NCBI GenBank assembly: GCA_947631955.1
Contig: CANRNJ010000008.1
Span: 62,001-126,000, forward strand
Reading direction: 5' to 3'
Length of the DNA stretch: 64,000 nt
From: an uncultured Lachnospiraceae bacterium
GTDB lineage: Bacteria; Bacillota; Clostridia; Lachnospirales; Lachnospiraceae
In this document: one piece after another, positions 43,093 to 52,361 of the stretch
Position numbering within the stretch: the stretch's first letter is position 1
How the letters are laid out: each line of letters begins with the position of its first letter
The notes under the pieces: model-generated
What the model was told of the DNA's origin: nothing
The model's database searches: none
The model's input: only the letters and a program-made list of their open reading frames with translations
Position numbers and translations under genes: made by a program

Positions 43093-43302
43093 AAGAACCC
43101 CCTTATTTGCCGTAAAATCGACAAATAATATATAATAATGTTAGTACATTTTTACATAATAATCAAGGATTATTTTTGGCATATGTTTACAGCGGTTTTA
43201 CAGCGGCCGCGGATACTTTTTCATATTTGACCTTGCATTTTGCAAACGGACACGTTATTCTAGTGTGTAAAGTGTTTTTGATGTACAGAGAGAAGTCTTA
43301 AA

Positions 43303-44148
43303 ATGTTGGTGGATATTGTTGCAGACAGCTTCATAGACAGCGTAAAACTGCTCCCCTTTCTGTTCCTTACTTATCTTGCCATGGAATTTCTGGAGCATAA
43401 GGCGGGGGAGAAGATGCAGACGGTCATTCGCAGGGCGGGAAAAAGCGGTCCCTTTCTGGGAGGCGTTCTGGGCCTTTTCCCTCAGTGCGGTTTCTCAACG
43501 GCCGCATCGAACCTGTACGCCGGGCGCATCATCACGTTGGGAACGCTGCTTGCGGTGTATCTGTCTACTTCGGATGAAATGCTTCCTATTATGATATCGG
43601 CGAACGCCGGTGTGCGGACGATCGGCTTGATATTGGCGGTAAAGGTGGCCGCTGCCGTTCTGACCGGCTTTGCGGTCGACTGCATTTGCCGCAAGAACCG
43701 GGAAGAGATGCGGATAGAGCATCTGTGCGAGCATCATCATTGTCATTGTGAGGACGGTATATGGAGATCGGCCCTGCGCCACACGGCGGAGATCTTTTTC
43801 TATATCCTGCTTGTGACCCTTGTGCTGAACGGTTTGATCGCATGGATAGGCGAAGATGCGCTGAGCGGCGTGATCCTCGACCGGCCGGTCATCGGACCGC
43901 TGATCGCGGGTCTGGCGGGATTTATACCCAACTGCGCGGCTTCCGTAGTCATTACGCAGCTGTATCTGGATCACGTACTGGGTCCCGGAGCGTTGATGGC
44001 GGGACTTTTGACGGGGACAGGCGTGGGGTATTTGGTCCTGCTGCGCGTCAATGACGATCACAGGGAAAATATAAGAATAGCCGGGATACTGTATGCCGTG
44101 GGCGTGGCGGCCGGGATACTGACGGAGCTGAGCGGGATCGTATTCTAA
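43303..44148 (+). CDS. Putative heavy-metal/manganese exporter (10TM type)
   Basis: A 281-residue membrane protein of the ArsP_2/putative manganese transporter type. Two repeats each carry PxC motifs: LFPQCGFSTAASNLY and FIPNCAASVVITQLY. The middle cytoplasmic loop is His/Cys-rich (EHLCEHHHCHCE), which suggests metal binding. The metal is not certain. Start ATG 43303 after a weak GAGAGAAG site. It is followed by an MFS gene, probably separate. Confidence 0.85.
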   Translation: MLVDIVADSFIDSVKLLPFLFLTYLAMEFLEHKAGEKMQTVIRRAGKSGPFLGGVLGLFPQCGFSTAASNLYAGRIITLGTLLAVYLSTSDEMLPIMISANAGVRTIGLILAVKVAAAVLTGFAVDCICRKNREEMRIEHLCEHHHCHCEDGIWRSALRHTAEIFFYILLVTLVLNGLIAWIGEDALSGVILDRPVIGPLIAGLAGFIPNCAASVVITQLYLDHVLGPGALMAGLLTGTGVGYLVLLRVNDDHRENIRIAGILYAVGVAAGILTELSGIVF

Positions 44149-44208
44149 GGCCGGTCCGGACAGCGGCACAGGCGGACGTTGGCGGTTCGCGGCAGGAGGA
44201 TAAAACGA

Positions 44209-45396
44209 GTGAAAAACGATTACAAGAAGACGATCTATGCCTGTTTCATCGGATATATCGTGCAGGCCATCGTCAATAATTTTGTGCCGCTTTTGTTTCT
44301 GACGTTCCACAATACCTACAACATTCCCATGACACAGATCACTCTGCTGATCACGTTTAATTTTGGGCTTCAGCTTTTGATCGATCTGCTGTCTGTCACG
44401 TTTGTGGACAGGATCGGGTACCGTGCGTCCATGCTTATCGCGCATGGCTGTGCGGCGGCGGGCTTTCTGCTGTTGGCCGTCCTGCCCGATGTGTGCGCAG
44501 ATCCGTTTGCCGGGCTATTGATTGCCGTCACCGTCTATGCGGTGGGCGGCGGTCTTCTGGAAGTTCTGGTAAGCCCCGTGATGGAAGCCTGTCCTACAGA
44601 CAATAAGGAAAAGGCTATGAGCCTGTTACATTCCTTTTATTGCTGGGGACATGTGGCGGTAGTGCTGCTCTCAACGTTGTTTTTCGGCGTATTCGGCACC
44701 GGGCATTGGAAGATCCTTGCATGTTTGTGGGCGGTCGTGCCTTTGGCGAATATGATCCTTTTTGCCAGAGTGCCCATTGCTTCTCTTGTGGAAGAAGGGG
44801 AGCAGGGAATGACACCGGGAGAGTTGTTTGGAAATAAGCGATTCTGGGTCTTTATGCTGATGATGGTCTGCGCGGGAGCCAGCGAACAGGCGGTGAGCCA
44901 GTGGGCGTCTACGTTTGCGGAACTTGGGCTTGGCGTCAGCAAGACGATAGGGGATCTGGCCGGGCCTATGCTGTTTGCCGTCCTGATGGGAAGCGCCAGA
45001 GCTTTCTACGGAAAATACGGCGACCGGATCGATCTGGACACATTTATGACAGGCAGCTGCCTGTTGTGTACCGCGTCCTATCTGTGCATTGCTCTCGTGC
45101 CGGATCCGGTGGCGGGATTTGCAGGCTGTGCGCTGTGCGGTCTGTCCGTCGGGATCATGTGGCCGGGGACATTCAGCAAGGCGACTGCTTCCCTCGCGAG
45201 AGGAGGGACGGCCATGTTTGCGCTTCTTGCGCTTGCGGGTGATGTGGGGTGCTCCGGCGGACCGACGCTGGCGGGTATGGTGTCGGGCGCCTTTGGAGAT
45301 GATCTGAAAATGGGTATTCTGGCAGGCACTGTTTTTCCGGTCCTGCTTCTGGCGGGAATCTTTGGGTGCCGGGTCATGAACGGGAAGCAGAAATAG
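44209..45396 (+). CDS. MFS transporter
   Basis: A 395-residue major facilitator with 12 predicted helices, two six-helix halves separated by a loop near residues 185-200 (EEGEQGMTPGELFGNKR). The family and the ASEQAVSQWASTFAE segment resemble sugar or FucP-like MFS proteins. Reads from GTG 44209 after AGGAGG at nine bases; the longer frame runs through that site. Substrate unknown. Confidence 0.88.
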   Translation: MKNDYKKTIYACFIGYIVQAIVNNFVPLLFLTFHNTYNIPMTQITLLITFNFGLQLLIDLLSVTFVDRIGYRASMLIAHGCAAAGFLLLAVLPDVCADPFAGLLIAVTVYAVGGGLLEVLVSPVMEACPTDNKEKAMSLLHSFYCWGHVAVVLLSTLFFGVFGTGHWKILACLWAVVPLANMILFARVPIASLVEEGEQGMTPGELFGNKRFWVFMLMMVCAGASEQAVSQWASTFAELGLGVSKTIGDLAGPMLFAVLMGSARAFYGKYGDRIDLDTFMTGSCLLCTASYLCIALVPDPVAGFAGCALCGLSVGIMWPGTFSKATASLARGGTAMFALLALAGDVGCSGGPTLAGMVSGAFGDDLKMGILAGTVFPVLLLAGIFGCRVMNGKQK

Positions 45397-45399
45397 CGC

Positions 45400-45444
45400 A
45401 AAAAAAGAACCGACCCCAGAACGTATTCGCTCCAAAATCAGTTC
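45400..45444 (-). terminator. Terminator of the tRNA-Lys transcript
   Basis: On the minus strand GAACTGA (45438-45444) pairs with TCGGTTC (45407-45413) over a 24-base loop, followed by a run of seven T (45400-45406). It lies directly after the tRNA and next to the MFS stop. Confidence 0.65.
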
Positions 45445-45449
45445 CCTCG

Positions 45450-45522
45450 TGCACCGCCAGGGGCTCGAACCCTGGACACCCTGATTAAGAGTCAGGTGCT
45501 CTACCAGCTGAGCTAGCGGTGC
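45450..45522 (-). tRNA. tRNA-Lys (anticodon CTT)
   Basis: Cloverleaf on the minus strand: acceptor GCACCGC/GCGGTGC, D arm with AGCTCAGCTGGTAGAGC, anticodon stem CCTGA/TCAGG with loop CTCTTAA (CTT, reads AAG), T arm CAGGG TTCGAGC CCCTG, discriminator A. 73 nucleotides; CCA is not encoded. Confidence 0.96.
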
Positions 45523-45659
45523 ATGTCCGATAAATACTTATAAAATCCGCGTTTCTCAACACGCAACAGTTATTATAGCCTAATGTTTTAGGCATTGCAA
45601 GTATTTTTTGATATTTTTTTATTTTGTGCAGAAATGTATCCGCGGGGAGGGTCCGTCAT

Positions 45660-46427
45660 ATGATTTTTGAAAGCCATGCACACTATGATGATGAAGCGTT
45701 CGATGAAGACAGGGATGCGCTGCTGGCTTCTTTTGAAAAAAACGGTATCGGCAGGGTGATCAATGTGGGGGCGAGTCTGGAAAGCTGTAAAGCCACATTG
45801 CAGCTGCTTCGGCACTATTCGTTCATGTACGGCGCCATGGGTGTGCATCCAAGCGAAACGGGAGAACTTGACGAGAACGGTTTTGCATGGCTGCGCGAAC
45901 AGTGTCTGGCCGACAAGATCGTGGCGGTAGGGGAGATCGGGTTGGATTATCACTGGAAAGAGCCGGAGGCTGCCGTGCAGAAAAAATGGTTCGCAAGACA
46001 GATCGAACTGGCGCAGGAAGTTGAGCTTCCGGTGATCATTCATTCCAGAGAGGCGGCCAAAGACACGTTGGATATGCTGCACGCCCTGCACGCCGAGAAG
46101 ACCGGCGGAGTCATCCACTGTTTTACCTATACCAAGGAAACAGCGCGCGAGTATCTGCAGATGGGATATTTTTTCGGCATCGGCGGCGTGATCACTTTTC
46201 AGAATTCCAAGAAACTAAAAGAAGCGGTGAAGTATATTCCGATCGACAGGATCCTGCTGGAAACGGACAGTCCGTATCTGACGCCGGAACCAAACCGGGG
46301 CAGGCGCAACTCCTCGCTGAACCTGCCGTATGTGGCGCAGGAGATCGCGTCGTTAAAGGGCATTTCTTATGAAGAGGTCGTTGATGTGACAGAGCAGAAC
46401 GCAGAGCGGCTGTTTTTTGGAAAATAA
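45660..46427 (+). CDS. tatD: TatD family metal-dependent DNase
   Basis: A 255-residue TIM-barrel hydrolase: ESHAHYDD (metal ligands), MGVHPSE, VGEIGLDYHW, VIIHSREA, IHCFTYTKE and LLETDSPYLTPEP, the full set of TatD motifs. Family members are 3'-5' DNases. ATG 45660 follows GGGGAGGG. The next gene, rsmA, begins 13 bases later, a common arrangement in Firmicutes. Confidence 0.94.
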   Translation: MIFESHAHYDDEAFDEDRDALLASFEKNGIGRVINVGASLESCKATLQLLRHYSFMYGAMGVHPSETGELDENGFAWLREQCLADKIVAVGEIGLDYHWKEPEAAVQKKWFARQIELAQEVELPVIIHSREAAKDTLDMLHALHAEKTGGVIHCFTYTKETAREYLQMGYFFGIGGVITFQNSKKLKEAVKYIPIDRILLETDSPYLTPEPNRGRRNSSLNLPYVAQEIASLKGISYEEVVDVTEQNAERLFFGK

Positions 46428-46439
46428 CAGAGGTTCGAT

Positions 46440-47303
46440 ATGGCATCGTTAGGAAGCAGGAAAGCAACATCGGAGATCATACAGAAATACCGGTTTGATT
46501 TCCGTAAGAAATACGGACAGAATTTTCTGGTCGATAAGAATATATTGGATAAGATCGTGGCGGCGGCGGACATCTCCCGCGACGACTGCGTTCTGGAGAT
46601 AGGACCGGGTATCGGGACAATGACACAGCGGCTCGCGGAGGAAGCGGGAGAAGTGGTGGCGGTGGAGATCGACGGCAATCTGATCCCGATCCTTGAAGAA
46701 ACGCTGTCCGGATATGACAATGTGACGGTCATCCATGACGATATTCTTAAGGTGGATATAGAGGATATCGCGAAACGGCACGGCGGGCGGCCGATGAAAG
46801 TAGTGGCAAATCTTCCATATTATATCACCACGCCTATCATCATGGCGCTTTTTGAAAAGAGGCTGCCGCTGAAAAGCATAACCGTCATGGTGCAGCAGGA
46901 AGTGGCCGACCGGATGGGAGTGGGGCCCGGCACCAAAGAATACGGGGCGCTTTCGCTGGCAGTCCAGTATTATGCAAGACCGGAGATCATTACAAAAGTA
47001 CCGGCGGCCTGTTTTATGCCCAAACCCAATGTTGACAGCGCCGTGGTCAGACTGACGCGGTATGATGAGCCGCCGGTGGAAGTCGAGGACGAGCGGTGGC
47101 TTTTTACGCTTATCCGGGCGTCTTTCAACCAGCGGAGAAAAACTTTGGCCAACGGGATCGCCAACGCCGGGATCGGGATCGGCAGGGGGCAGGTCGAGGA
47201 TGCTCTGGCTGTTACGGGGCTTCCACCGACGACACGCGGAGAAACGTTAACATTAAAACAGTTTGCCGATCTGTCAAACGCGCTTTGCGGACAGAGGCGG
47301 TAA
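46440..47303 (+). CDS. rsmA: 16S rRNA dimethyladenosine methyltransferase RsmA/KsgA
   Basis: A 287-residue SAM enzyme that dimethylates the two adjacent adenosines near the 3' end of 16S rRNA. Motifs: KKYGQNFLVD, VLEIGPGIGTMTQRLAE (SAM loop), VVAVEIDGN, ANLPYYITTPI (catalytic NLPY), PKPNVDSAVVRL and ASFNQRRKTLAN. Operon with tatD. Confidence 0.96.
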   Translation: MASLGSRKATSEIIQKYRFDFRKKYGQNFLVDKNILDKIVAAADISRDDCVLEIGPGIGTMTQRLAEEAGEVVAVEIDGNLIPILEETLSGYDNVTVIHDDILKVDIEDIAKRHGGRPMKVVANLPYYITTPIIMALFEKRLPLKSITVMVQQEVADRMGVGPGTKEYGALSLAVQYYARPEIITKVPAACFMPKPNVDSAVVRLTRYDEPPVEVEDERWLFTLIRASFNQRRKTLANGIANAGIGIGRGQVEDALAVTGLPPTTRGETLTLKQFADLSNALCGQRR

Positions 47304-47421
47304 AGCCGGTTTTACTGCATAAATACAATATAGAGTGATTTTTTGCCATGGCATCTCCATATCTTGGTACATATTAACAGAATGTTTCCGAAATGGGGGT
47401 GCTATTTTTACGCATATTTTA

Positions 47422-47450
47422 TTTACAATAACGCACGGCTATGGTAAACT
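47422..47450 (+). promoter_or_regulatory. Promoter of the TPR/AAA-like gene
   Basis: TTTACA (47422-47427), 17-base spacer ending in TGG, -10 TAAACT (47445-47450). Lies 95 bases before the gene start. Confidence 0.5.
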
Positions 47451-47545
47451 AAAATCGTGAAAATAGGGTTACTATGTGGGAAAAACGTGGCGGTAAAGCG
47501 TAAAATGCCTAACGGTTGCGGGAAGACGACAATGAGGTGGTTACC

Positions 47546-50287
47546 TTGGATAAATATGAATATAAAGTACGCGCGGACGAGATCAAGGCGCTGATTGCAG
47601 AAGGAGAATTTGCCGAGGCTGTCAATATTGCGGATACCATTGACTGGCGCAGGGTCAAGAGCGTTATGATGCTCTGCACCATCAGCGATCTTTACAAGAT
47701 CAACCGGAGGTATCAGGAGAGCAAAGACATCCTGCTGATGGCCTATGAGAAGCATCCGACCGGACGGTTGATCGTATATTCGCTGTGTGAACTTTCCATT
47801 AAGATGGAAGAATATGTACAGGCAATAGAATATTATAAAGAATTTGTGCAGATCGCGCCGCGGGATACGGGACGCTACATACTGCAGTATCGTTTATACG
47901 AAGCGCAGGACGTCAGTCTGGAGGAGCGGATCGCGGTTCTGGAAGAGTTTAAGAAGCGTGATTACCGGGAGAAATGGGCTTATGAACTGGCCTATCTGTA
48001 TCACCGCATCGGACTGGCTACGAAGTGTGTCGAGGAATGTGACGAGATGTTCCTCTGGTTTGGAGAAGGCAAGTATGTCATTAAAGCGTTGGAGTTAAAA
48101 GCGCTGCACGAACCGCTGAATCCTGACCAGCAGGCGCGGTATGACGCGTGGATCAGGGAGCGCGACGGAGGACAGGATCCTCAGCAGGAGGAGGAAGCCC
48201 CCAAGATCGATGCAGTACAGGACGCCGTTTCGGACGACACGCGGACGGCCGGGCAGATCCGACATTCCGATATTTCTGATACGGACGGAAAAGGAGATGC
48301 GCCTGCGGTGCCGACGATGGAACTTCCGGAAGTAAAGACCGTCGATGTAGGGCAGTACAATACGATCAATCTGCAGATGGCGTTAGCCGAAAGCATGAAA
48401 GAGATCTTAGCGGACGATGACGGCGGAGCGGAGCCGTCAAAAGAAACGGCGCTGCCGGACGAGGAGGAGCCCGAAGAGGAGTTTGACGCCGGGGAAACAG
48501 AGGAGCCTGCCGATATCCGGGATAAAATGCCGGATGTACAGGATGAAGATCACGAACCGGAGCCGGAAGAAGACCATGAATCCGGATCGGAAGACGAAGA
48601 AGATCCGCGGACGTATGAAGAGGAACGCCGTGCGTCCATAACGGAGTCGATACTGGCGCCGTTGTTTCAGGAAACGGCAAAACTTCCCGGTGTAGAGGAA
48701 ACTCTTAAGGAGGAACCGGCGGCAGAAGAGAAAGTCCCCGCAGAGAAGAAAGCCATCGATACGGATGATCTTCGGGAAGTCAGCCGTCAGATCGCCAAAG
48801 AGGACACCGTATCTTTTGACGCGCAGCAGATCGTGGAGAAGATAAAGAAGGACGCGCAGCAGGCGGCCGCGGCGGAAGGGAATGTTCTCACGCCGCTCAA
48901 TGTCAAGCCGTCCCAATATGATAATTTTTTGTCGCAGGAGTATGACGGCCAGATCAGCCTTGTCGTACCGGAGACCGCCCGTGTGGAGAAACAGATCACC
49001 GGCCAGCTGAGTATTGAAGATATCATGGCTGAATGGGAAGAGATGAAGAAGACCAACGAACAGCGGCGCATGGAAGAAGTAAGGCAGCGTATCCTTGCCC
49101 ATACGGGCAATCTGTTCGCGGATTTCGATGAAGCGACCAAAAACGGGCTGTTGGAAGAACTGGAGAGAGCTTTTGTCGCCGCCATTATGAAAGACGGCGA
49201 TAAGAAACCGGCGATCAAGAAAGTGATCCTGCCGGATGATGAAGAGGAGATCAATTCCGCACTGGACGTTGTAAAGGCCGAGGCGGAACAGCTGGCGGCA
49301 AATGCCGCGTCCGGCAGATCGGAGAAGCCGGAGCCTGAGGATGAAGACGACGGCGTAGAGGAATTGGAAGAACTGGAAGAGCCCGAAGAAGACGGCGCGG
49401 AGGAAACCGGCGCCGCGGCATCGGAGAGCGGGGCGTCCGATATACAGGCGCAGCCGGAGGAAACGCCCGACAGCGGACAGACCGAACAGAAAGACGCGGA
49501 TCCGGCGGACGACGGCGCTTTGGACAGCGCGCAGGGACGGGAACTGACTCCGGAAGAATTGGAGCTTTTCGGACAGTTTGTACATCACCGCAAGTCCAAA
49601 AGACAGCTTGTGCAGACGTTGGATAACATGAGCCTTGCATCTTATACGGGCAACGTGATCATTACCGGCGAGGAAGAGCTGACCACCTTGACACTGGCGA
49701 AAGCGCTGATCAAAGAGATGCAGTACAACGACAGCAATTTTTCCGGAAAAGTCGCGAAGATATCGGCCAATGTCCTGAACAGAAAAGACGTGGCGGATAC
49801 GTTTACACGGTTGGATAACGGAGCGCTCATTATAGAAAAAGCATCCAAGCTGCAGCCTGCGACGATAGCCAAAATGACCAAGATACTGGAGAAGGACAAC
49901 ATGGGGCTCCTTCTTATCATGATCGACAAAAAAGACGCTGTGAATCAGCTTCTTGCGGATCATGGAACGCTCAACAGCAGTTTCAATCTCCGCGTGGATA
50001 TAGAGCCTTTGAATGATGAAGCGTTAGTGGCGTATGCCAAGCAGTATGCGGAAGAAATGGAATATTCCATTGACGATTTCGGGATTCTTGCTTTACATAC
50101 ACGGATCGCGGACAGACAGACGAGCGATCATGAAGTGAGCATGGCGGAGATCCGGGAGTTGGTGGACGAGGCGATCCATTATGCCAATAAGAAGACGCCG
50201 AAGCATTTTATGGACATACTGCTGGCAAAACGTTATGATGAGGAGGATATGATAATACTTCGCGAGAAGGATTTCATGCATTATTAA
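47546..50287 (+). CDS. Large TPR, acidic linker and AAA-like protein
   Basis: A 913-residue cytoplasmic protein. Residues 1-200 are TPR-like helical repeats (YQESKDILLMAYEKHPTGRLI, YVQAIEYYKEFVQIAPRDTGR). Residues about 210-690 are very acidic and low-complexity with short helical islands. The last 230 residues look like an AAA domain of the CbxX type: YTGNVIITGEEELTTLTLAKAL in the Walker A place without GxxGxGKT, then GALIIEKASKLQPATI and LLLIMIDKKD. ATP binding is therefore doubtful. Start TTG 47546 follows GAGGTGG at five bases. No assigned function. Confidence 0.75.
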   Translation: MDKYEYKVRADEIKALIAEGEFAEAVNIADTIDWRRVKSVMMLCTISDLYKINRRYQESKDILLMAYEKHPTGRLIVYSLCELSIKMEEYVQAIEYYKEFVQIAPRDTGRYILQYRLYEAQDVSLEERIAVLEEFKKRDYREKWAYELAYLYHRIGLATKCVEECDEMFLWFGEGKYVIKALELKALHEPLNPDQQARYDAWIRERDGGQDPQQEEEAPKIDAVQDAVSDDTRTAGQIRHSDISDTDGKGDAPAVPTMELPEVKTVDVGQYNTINLQMALAESMKEILADDDGGAEPSKETALPDEEEPEEEFDAGETEEPADIRDKMPDVQDEDHEPEPEEDHESGSEDEEDPRTYEEERRASITESILAPLFQETAKLPGVEETLKEEPAAEEKVPAEKKAIDTDDLREVSRQIAKEDTVSFDAQQIVEKIKKDAQQAAAAEGNVLTPLNVKPSQYDNFLSQEYDGQISLVVPETARVEKQITGQLSIEDIMAEWEEMKKTNEQRRMEEVRQRILAHTGNLFADFDEATKNGLLEELERAFVAAIMKDGDKKPAIKKVILPDDEEEINSALDVVKAEAEQLAANAASGRSEKPEPEDEDDGVEELEELEEPEEDGAEETGAAASESGASDIQAQPEETPDSGQTEQKDADPADDGALDSAQGRELTPEELELFGQFVHHRKSKRQLVQTLDNMSLASYTGNVIITGEEELTTLTLAKALIKEMQYNDSNFSGKVAKISANVLNRKDVADTFTRLDNGALIIEKASKLQPATIAKMTKILEKDNMGLLLIMIDKKDAVNQLLADHGTLNSSFNLRVDIEPLNDEALVAYAKQYAEEMEYSIDDFGILALHTRIADRQTSDHEVSMAEIRELVDEAIHYANKKTPKHFMDILLAKRYDEEDMIILREKDFMHY

Positions 50288-50315
50288 ATCAAAAAAAGAA
50301 ATGATGGGGGAAGCT

Positions 50316-52250
50316 ATGGCAGTCAAAAAAGAAAAAACAGAGCAGACAGCGGAAGCAGGACAGGTCTTTATCTCGGAAGCGGATCAGTATTTGTTCGGTC
50401 AGGGAACGCACTATGACATCTATAAAAAACTTGGTGCGCATCCATCTGTGGAGAATGGGCAGAAAGGCATGTTTTTTGCCGTATGGGCGCCTAACGCGGC
50501 AAGCGTAAATGTGATCGGTACGTTCAACGGCTGGAATGAAGACATACATGTAATGAACAAGATCGGGCCATCCGGCATCTATACATTGTTTATTCCGGGT
50601 GTGGGGATCAACGAACTGTATAAGTTCCTGATCCGTACGCCGCAGGGCGAGAAGCTGTACAAAGCGGATCCGTTCGCAAATTACGCCGAGATGCGTCCCG
50701 GCAATGCATCCAGAACCTATGACATCAGCAGATTCAAATGGACGGACGGCGCATGGATGGCGAGCCGTGACGGCAAGGACTATAATAAAGAGCCCGTGGC
50801 AATATACGAGTGCCATATCGGTTCGTGGATGAAACATCCCGACGGCACGCCGGACGGCTTCTATAATTATCGGGAATTTGCCGACAGGATCGTTGGATAT
50901 CTGAAAGAGATGAAATATACGCATATTGAGCTCATGGGTATTGCGGAATATCCTTTTGACGGTTCATGGGGATATCAGGTGACCGGTTATTATGCGCCTA
51001 CTTCCAGACACGGTACGCCGGACGACTTTATGTATCTGGTCAATACGCTTCACCGCAATAAGATCGGCATTATTCTGGACTGGGTACCGGCGCATTTCGC
51101 GACGGACGCACACGGACTGGGAAGATTCGACGGCCAGTGCATCTTTGAACATCCCGATCCGAGGATCGGCGAGCATCCGGACTGGGGGACCAAGATTTTT
51201 AATTACGGAAAAAACGAAGTCAAGAATTTCCTGATCGCCAATGCGCTGTTCTGGATCAAGGAATATCACATAGACGGTATCCGCGTGGATGCGGTGGCGT
51301 CCATGTTATATCTGGATTACGGCAAGCAGGACGGCCAGTGGGTGGCCAATAAATACGGCGGCAATGAGAATCTGGAAGCGATCGAATTTTTTAGACATCT
51401 GAATTCCGTTGTGCTCGGCACTTATCCGGGCTTTTTGACGATCGCCGAGGAATCCACCGCATGGCCGAAGGTAACAGGCCGGATAGAGGACGGCGGCCTC
51501 GGATTCAGCTTCAAATGGAATATGGGATGGATGCATGATTTCTGCAATTATATGAAATTGGATCCGTATTTCCGCAAAAACGACCATTACGGCATGACCT
51601 TTGCAATGTCTTATAACAACAGTGAAAACTATATCCTGCCTTTATCGCATGACGAAGTGGTTCATCTGAAGTGTTCGATGCTCAACAAGATGCCGGGGTA
51701 TCCGGTCGATAAATACGCAAACCTTCGTCTGGGTTATGCTTATATGTTCGGACATTCCGGTAAGAAGCTTCTCTTTATGGGACAGGATTTCGGACAGGAA
51801 AGAGAGTGGAGCGAAGCGCGGGAACTGGACTGGTATCTGCTGGGAGAAGAATATAACAAAGGCGTACATGAGTATGTCAAAGAATTGTTAAACATCTATA
51901 ATAAATATCCGGCAATGTATTCCATCGACAACGACTGGGGCGGATTTGAATGGATCGATGCGGACGACAGCGACCACAGCGTATACAGCTTTTACAGAAA
52001 AGACGAAACGGGCAAAAACAACATTCTGTTCGTGATCAATATGACGCCCATGATGTGGGAGAATTATATGGTCGGCGTTCCTAAGAAAAAGAAATACAAG
52101 CTGCTTTTGAACAGCGACGATAAGCGCTTCGGCGGAAACGGGCATGAGATCCCCGCGGAGATCAATGCCGTAAAAGGCGTATGCGATTACAGGGATTATC
52201 ATATCGCGTTTGATCTTCCGCCGTTTACGGCCGCCGTCTTTATTTTCTAG
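50316..52250 (+). CDS. glgB: 1,4-alpha-glucan branching enzyme
   Basis: A 644-residue GH13 enzyme forming alpha-1,6 branches in glycogen. N-terminal CBM48 (FAVWAPNAASVNVIGTFNGW), then the barrel with DWVPAHF, DGIRVDAVASMLYLDYG (nucleophile Asp), TIAEESTAWP (acid/base Glu) and LPLSHDEVVH (third Asp). ATG 50316 is preceded by GGGGGAAG; the ATG at 50301 is upstream of that site. No other glycogen genes lie in the window. Confidence 0.95.
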   Translation: MAVKKEKTEQTAEAGQVFISEADQYLFGQGTHYDIYKKLGAHPSVENGQKGMFFAVWAPNAASVNVIGTFNGWNEDIHVMNKIGPSGIYTLFIPGVGINELYKFLIRTPQGEKLYKADPFANYAEMRPGNASRTYDISRFKWTDGAWMASRDGKDYNKEPVAIYECHIGSWMKHPDGTPDGFYNYREFADRIVGYLKEMKYTHIELMGIAEYPFDGSWGYQVTGYYAPTSRHGTPDDFMYLVNTLHRNKIGIILDWVPAHFATDAHGLGRFDGQCIFEHPDPRIGEHPDWGTKIFNYGKNEVKNFLIANALFWIKEYHIDGIRVDAVASMLYLDYGKQDGQWVANKYGGNENLEAIEFFRHLNSVVLGTYPGFLTIAEESTAWPKVTGRIEDGGLGFSFKWNMGWMHDFCNYMKLDPYFRKNDHYGMTFAMSYNNSENYILPLSHDEVVHLKCSMLNKMPGYPVDKYANLRLGYAYMFGHSGKKLLFMGQDFGQEREWSEARELDWYLLGEEYNKGVHEYVKELLNIYNKYPAMYSIDNDWGGFEWIDADDSDHSVYSFYRKDETGKNNILFVINMTPMMWENYMVGVPKKKKYKLLLNSDDKRFGGNGHEIPAEINAVKGVCDYRDYHIAFDLPPFTAAVFIF

Positions 52251-52270
52251 CCAATATGCGTACAAAAGGT

Positions 52271-52297
52271 TAAGAAAGAACATAACTTTGCCGAAAT
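52271..52297 (+). promoter_or_regulatory. Sigma-28 (FliA/SigD) type promoter
   Basis: TAAG, 15 bases, GCCGAAAT: the -10 matches GCCGATAA-type elements closely and the spacing is exact. It lies 65 bases before the flagellar FliK-like/flagellin/FliS genes. The -35 is one base off TAAA. Confidence 0.7.
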
Positions 52298-52300
52298 AAA

Positions 52301-52340
52301 GGGTGAATGTAAAAAACATTCGCCCTTTTATCTTTATTTT
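52301..52340 (+). terminator. Terminator of glgB overlapping the flagellar start site
   Basis: gggtgaatg/cattcgccc (52301-52309/52317-52325, one G-T pair) with a 7-base loop, followed by ttttatctttattttttt. It begins about three bases after the sigma-28 -10, so transcripts from that promoter would start within its left arm and lose its full stem. Confidence 0.7.
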
Positions 52341-52361
52341 TTTGCTGCATCGGAGATGGGT

